Origin: Gyromitra esculenta
Taxonomy: Eukaryota; Ascomycota; Pezizomycetes; Pezizales; Discinaceae
Reading direction: 5' to 3'
Assembly (NCBI GenBank): GCA_038503075.1
Contig: JBCAML010000003.1
Span: 3,348,001-3,412,000, forward strand
Length of the DNA stretch: 64,000 bases
The notes below the pieces were generated by a model that saw nothing but the letters and a program-made list of their open reading frames with translations, searched no databases and had not been told where the DNA came from. Position 1 is the stretch's first letter, and every line of letters starts with the position of its first letter. Both the position numbers and the translations under genes were made by a program. Shown piece by piece: positions 61,272 through 64,000 of the stretch.

Positions 61272-62200
61272 CTCAATGCTAAGTTACAGGCTTGTTTTCA
61301 GCTCCTTTATTAGATTTTCTCTTGGCTAAACGGACTTTTTATCTTCTAAATTATGGCCAAAGGAAAACCTACATGTGACTAATATCAGGCAGACCAAGTC
61401 CCATTTCCGCAGTCACAAAATGCAGAGGTTTGTACAGCTTGAATATCAAGTAAGGAAGCGCCGAGCATCTAGCCTAAATCTATAGATGTTTGTTCCCGAA
61501 GAGGATATGTATCTAACAGCCAAAAAATATTAAAAAAACATTTGGACGAAAGAGGGGAAAGAGGGGAAAGAGGATATACGTATGCCACCGTTTTTTTTTC
61601 ATGTATTGCTGCTCACTTGGCCGAGATTGAAGGCATGTACGCTCCCATCCGGCGCATATCGTGTGTAACTTTACAAGCATCCCTTTTAAGAAATTTAGAA
61701 TGGAGCAAACCCTTTGGAAAGATGGTATAAGCGTAAATTACGAGAGTATCATTATCCTACACCATCAATCCCCCAATGCCCTTACGTCTTTAGTATCTGA
61801 GACATGCAGGGGGAGGGTACATGTATCTATATGCGCATCGAATTAACCTACGGGTTGGTTATCTCTGGATGTAAAAATGGGATGCCTGAATTGTTTCCGC
61901 CTCACATTTTCTATGAATTAAGCAATTGAGAATGCTTTGCACTAACTGAAAGCGTCAGAGTGTGCTATTATGAGACTTAAGGACCTATAGAGAACCTAGA
62001 ACTTAGAAAACTTGAGGCTATGCATGATGTTCTGCATTTTGCAACTGTGGATTTAGATGGCAAAACAATATCCATGCCAGCTGCAGAGTGATCTCTTGTG
62101 AAGAAAGACCAACGTCAGTTAACCCGTCTTGGCACATGGTGGGGGTACTTAGTAGCCTTCTTTTCAGCCCCCACCCCAGCACACCCCCGCCTCTCCCGTG
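61272..62200. other. Divergent intergenic region
   Basis: Lies between the dynamin-like gene and the HAD gene. One TACATGTA at 61818. No gene is seen. Confidence 0.5.
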
Positions 62201-63223
62201 ATGATGTACCGCACCAAACTGTTTCTGGAGGGATCTAGAAACTTGACCCACCGCTTTTCATCTACGCTATCAATGGCTGCTCGAAGACAGCGTTTCGCTT
62301 CTCTAAACCCAGATTTACCCTCTAGCAATTCAAAAGCACCAACTCTGCAAGGTGTCGTTTTCGATGTAGATGGTACTCTCTGGTATGTCGATCATCTAAA
62401 TAAAAATAGTATCAATTGGGACCTAAACTAATGGAAGCTCTCGAACAGTGAGCCACAAACTTGGATGTTTGCTCAAATGCGGGCAGTCCTAGGAATCTCA
62501 AAGGCTGTTGATATTCTAGAACACATATACTCCCTTGCAATCGACAAGCAGCCTTCCGCCATGGAAAGCATCCGTGAAGTTGAGCGTGATGCCATGCTGA
62601 AAATGGTGCCCCAAAAAGGTCTGATCGAGTTGATGGAGTACCTTGAGAAAAGGGGCGTGCGTAAGGCCATTTGTACCAGAAATTTCGAGTATGTATTATA
62701 TGCGGTTTCCCAGGTGATGCATGAGTTGATCTTGACAAAATGTGTCTATTATTAGGACCCCAGTGAATTATCTTATCTCGAATTTTTGTCAAGGGCAAGT
62801 ATTCTCTCCAATAGTCACGAGAGAGTTCCGTCCGGCGAAGCCGGATCCTGCAGGGATTTATCACATTGCCGAGAAATGGGGACTAGAAGACAAAGGCGAT
62901 AGATTGATAATGGTGGGCGATAGTTTGGACGACCTTACTGCGGGTCGGAAAGCTGGCGCAGCTACAGTTTTACTTGTCAATGATGTCAATCAAGAACTCG
63001 TAGATCATGAGTATACAGACTGTGTGGTTAAAAGGTAATTAGTCTGCCTGGTGGCCTAAGCTACCATTTTTGGTCTCCTCTAGGTTAAAAGGATCCTAGA
63101 CTCATGACTATAGGATAATTATTTGGGCTAATTCGTGTGATTAATAGGCTTGATGATCTGATTGAAACACTTGAAGAAGGGTTTACAGAGGTCGATAGGA
63201 CCATACGCACTAATGAGTCTTAA
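62201..63223 (+). CDS. HAD-superfamily hydrolase (YOR131C-like)
   Basis: Probable phosphatase of the haloacid dehalogenase superfamily; substrate unknown. Exons 62201-62382, 62449-62688, 62756-63034 and 63148-63223 give 258 residues. Motif I VFDVDGTLCEPQTWMF (nucleophile Asp), motif II in KAICTRNFE (Thr), motif III Lys in REFRPAKPDPAGIY and motif IV MVGDSLDDLTAGRKAG are all intact. The N-terminus MMYRTKLFLEGSRNLTHRFSS is basic and Ser-rich, which could be a mitochondrial signal. An internal start at MAARRQRF is also possible. Joins DGTL(C)|EPQT, NF(E)|TPVNY and VVK(R)|LDDLIE keep frame. Confidence 0.9.
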
Positions 63224-64000
63224 AGGTGTTAGAATAAAATGGCTTAGAGAATATAATAGAAAACGCTCAGCTGGGATCGAATTTAAAACAGTCGGCCTTA
63301 TTATATTTTTAGTTACCTAGCTTAGTGAGGTGACTAATGCATATCATCGCGCAATTGGTGGGTGTAAAAAGTCAGTTTTATCTTGCAGCATAAGAAACTA
63401 CCTCAACCAATCCCACTCATAAGACGTCCGAGTGAGGCTGAAAGTCAACATTATTAGGTAGAGGGCTCTCATCTAATCAATCAGCCATTATTACAATAAG
63501 AATGGGGGTTCTTGGCGTTATTTCCAAATGCCCTAGTCAGAAAAAAAAGGTCTGGCTTTTTAGATCTAGACTACATGCAGTATCAAAATCACCACATTGC
63601 CCTAAAACTATACTCCCCAGTCCCACCCCTTTTCCACGCGCAATATTTCACAAACCCATCACTTCCTTTGTAAGACTGAATCATCACCCAGCCAATTGTG
63701 CGCGACGGTGGTCCTTGGGCGAGAGATATTCTTTATACTAAGCTACACAAGTTTAATTGTGGTAAAAATGGGTCTGTGCCTACGTTTTCTAGTCCTGGTT
63801 GTCTACGTATCCATGATATCCTTACTATCCCAGAGGACGACGGCACACCCACAAAGAAGCCGTTTCGGTTATTGCTTCACGCCCACAGTCACAGAAACTG
63901 CGACGTCTACGGTTATCATTAGCGCGCCTATTATAACGATCAAGACGCAGACTATAGGGACATTAATGGCCCCAACCGTATGTTTCTCCGGGGCCTTCCC
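63224..64000. other. Right-edge region without a clear gene
   Basis: Two overlapping frames (63502-63741, 63698-63922) have no recognisable family content. A gene entering from the right edge cannot be excluded. Confidence 0.4.

Larger units (their letters stand above)
8952..61825. repeat. Thirteen dispersed TACATGTA palindromes
   Basis: Copies start at 8952, 11241, 19914, 20175, 20247, 20549, 31209, 47451, 48345, 48804, 57589, 58043 and 61818. All lie outside predicted exons. About one copy would be expected by chance in 64 kb at even base composition. Confidence 0.75.

Noticed and set aside
1..64000. tRNA, rRNA or CRISPR content
   Set aside because: I scanned for TPsiC-loop-like words with cloverleaf partners and for spaced direct repeats and found none convincing; a dedicated covariance search was not possible.

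Overview
The window is nuclear DNA from a filamentous ascomycete fungus (Pezizomycotina). The reading frames belong to well-known fungal families, and most are split by short GT-AG introns of about 50-100 bases, some as short as 46-60 and a few up to about 300. Several families point to a filamentous ascomycete: a Mst7/MEK-2-type MAPKK, a GRGGAGN-repeat Par32-like protein and a fungal dynamin-like GTPase. An early-diverging class such as Pezizomycetes is my impression only. There are no bacterial-style operons, CRISPR arrays or rRNA genes, and I recognised no tRNA.

Layout, left to right. 1-5314: ribulose-phosphate 3-epimerase (minus, cut by the left edge), SRP receptor beta subunit (minus) and COPI beta-prime SEC27 (plus); the last two diverge from a 306-base shared promoter. 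6550-8357: a drug/metabolite transporter-type membrane protein (minus). 9873-17094: accessory, lineage-specific genes: a degenerate F-box-like gene, a 760-residue protein ending in eight 22-residue tandem repeats, a 144-residue orphan whose first exon is just the ATG, and a 116-residue Cys/His-rich orphan. 17095-20924: gene-poor. 20925-28656: STE7-type MAPKK (minus) and the replication-checkpoint mediator MRC1 (plus), divergent over 1.5 kb; the MRC1 side carries MCB (ACGCGT) boxes. 29480-34060: an aldo/keto reductase and the V-ATPase assembly factor VMA12/VPH2 (both minus), with a pogo-like MITE between them. 34061-40763: gene-poor; holds a snap-back inverted repeat and a broken class-3 aldehyde dehydrogenase scattered over 2.4 kb. 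40764-45662: Par32-like protein (plus), centractin ARP1 (minus) and dihydroorotase URA4 (plus), the last two divergent. 49662-54285: ORM sphingolipid regulator (minus) and an Air1-like zinc-knuckle protein (plus), divergent. 55600-64000: a small Cys-rich orphan (plus), a dynamin-like GTPase (minus), a HAD phosphatase (plus), then a tail with no clear gene.

The genes are mostly housekeeping and not one pathway: secretion (SRP receptor, COPI), ER and membrane homeostasis (ORM, VMA12), signalling (MAPKK), replication checkpoint (MRC1), dynactin (ARP1), pyrimidine synthesis (URA4), RNA surveillance (Air1-like). I did not find a new multi-gene system. The most unusual things are the 22-residue repeat protein, the enrichment of the 8-mer TACATGTA in non-coding DNA (13 copies counted by eye), the MITE, and the ALDH relic with a TGG-to-TAG-like stop. 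Exon limits were worked out by hand from frame and splice sites and were not tested against transcripts.
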